Assembly: GCF_051201015.1 (NCBI RefSeq)
Contig: NZ_JBPEHI010000017.1
Direction: 5' to 3' (one strand)
Origin: Petrimonas sulfuriphila
GTDB taxonomy: Bacteria; Bacteroidota; Bacteroidia; Bacteroidales; Dysgonomonadaceae
DNA length: 64,000 nucleotides
Under the pieces are notes generated by a model that searched no databases, was not told the origin of the DNA, and saw nothing but the letters and a program-made list of their open reading frames with translations. Both the position numbers and the translations under genes were made by a program. Below, piece by piece: positions 63,546 through 64,000 of this stretch. How positions within the stretch are numbered: position 1 is the first letter of the stretch; each line of letters opens with the position of its first letter.

Positions 63546-64000
63546 ATGAAAAGAGAAAAAGTAACGTTCAAAAATTCAAGGGGGCTGATTCTTTCCGGCG
63601 CAATAGAATTGCCTGAACACAATTCACCAAAGGCCTTTGCCATTTTTTCGCACTGTTTTACCTGCAACAAGAACCTGATAAATGTCAAATACATTTCGGA
63701 GGCGCTTAGTGAAAAAAGAATTGCTGTACTTCGCTTTGATTTTGCAGGATTGGGAGATAGCCAGGGTAATTTTGCGGAAACTGATTTCTCATCGAACATC
63801 GATGATTTATTGTACGCTGCCGAGTTTTTAACGCTCAATTACGAAGCGCCCAAACTCCTGGTCGGACACTCCTTGGGAGGTGCCGCATCTATTGTGGCTG
63901 CCGGACAACTAGCCTCTGTTAAAGCTGTTTCTCTGCTGGGAACTCCGTCGACATTGGATCATATAAAACGATTATTCGTCAATAAAATGGAGGAGATCAC
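63546..64000 (+). CDS. alpha/beta hydrolase (N-terminal part, possibly OsmC-fused), truncated by window
   Basis: The frame is open from ATG 63546 to the window end (151 codons). It reads FSHCFTCNKNL (oxyanion side), then LRFDFAGLGDSQGNFAETDFSS and the nucleophile elbow GHSLGGAA with the serine. This combination is typical of the two-domain proteins in which an alpha/beta hydrolase is followed by an OsmC-like peroxidase domain. Whether OsmC follows cannot be seen. An antisense frame covers most of this gene and is a shadow. Confidence 0.85.
   Translation, partial: MKREKVTFKNSRGLILSGAIELPEHNSPKAFAIFSHCFTCNKNLINVKYISEALSEKRIAVLRFDFAGLGDSQGNFAETDFSSNIDDLLYAAEFLTLNYEAPKLLVGHSLGGAASIVAAGQLASVKAVSLLGTPSTLDHIKRLFVNKMEEI

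Noticed and set aside
63524..63838. Minus-strand frame of 104 codons at the window end
   Set aside because: Antisense to the clear alpha/beta hydrolase frame with GHSLGG; no family features.

Overview
The window is chromosomal DNA of a Bacteroidota bacterium, most likely order Bacteroidales and plausibly family Dysgonomonadaceae. The evidence is a SusC/SusD pair driven by an ECF sigma/FecR regulator, GH95/GH16/GH43/GH78 enzymes, a PorW-type secretion lipoprotein, a DUF5020 outer-membrane protein, and several upstream regions carrying the Bacteroidota -7 box TAnnTTTG. The family assignment is an inference from gene content. No prophage, insertion sequence or CRISPR array was seen. One tRNA gene is present, and several decayed genes lie between intact ones.

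Layout. 1-4.4 kb: a sialidase tail, a phosphoesterase, a truncated phosphoesterase and a GH95 alpha-L-fucosidase. 4.5-8.4 kb: a membrane-protein remnant, tRNA-Arg(CCU), flavodoxin and an S9 peptidase. 8.4-16.1 kb: a glycan-utilisation locus (ECF sigma, FecR, SusC with STN domain, SusD, GH16 glucanase) closed by a strong terminator. 16.3-22.5 kb: phosphate transporter, SpoU methyltransferase, exported thioredoxin, PPOX flavoprotein, GH43 and a membrane LytTR regulator. 22.6-31.4 kb: on the minus strand, fructokinase, porW, rdgB, an oxidoreductase, then thrS-infC-rpmI-rplT with a structured RNA in front of rpmI.

31.5-39.0 kb holds the most unusual locus. It is a six-gene operon laid out like hydrogenase-4/Ech, but the NiFe ligands of the large subunit and three of the four proximal-cluster cysteines of the small subunit are gone, while the proton-pumping membrane arm is intact. 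This matches the energy-converting-hydrogenase-related (Ehr) class, whose function is unknown to me.

39.3-50.9 kb is mostly housekeeping: an ABC-3 metal permease next to a CCGxHxxC membrane protein, aroA, a sialidase pseudogene, an NSS symporter, yaaA, cysS, DUF5020 plus a purine permease, efp, radC, a DUF59 protein and lpxH. 51.0-57.4 kb is a glycoside-degradation operon: two signal-bearing Gfo/Idh/MocA oxidoreductases, a tandem DUF1080 protein and a GH78 rhamnosidase. It fits the oxidise-at-C3-then-cleave route.

57.5-63.5 kb is a sugar-acid operon (SDR, PfkB kinase, 6-phosphogluconate dehydrogenase, LarA-like nickel epimerase) with a divergent LacI regulator and two matching operator-like palindromes. 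Read together, it suggests a hexuronate/aldonate route into the pentose phosphate pathway. The window ends inside an alpha/beta hydrolase gene.
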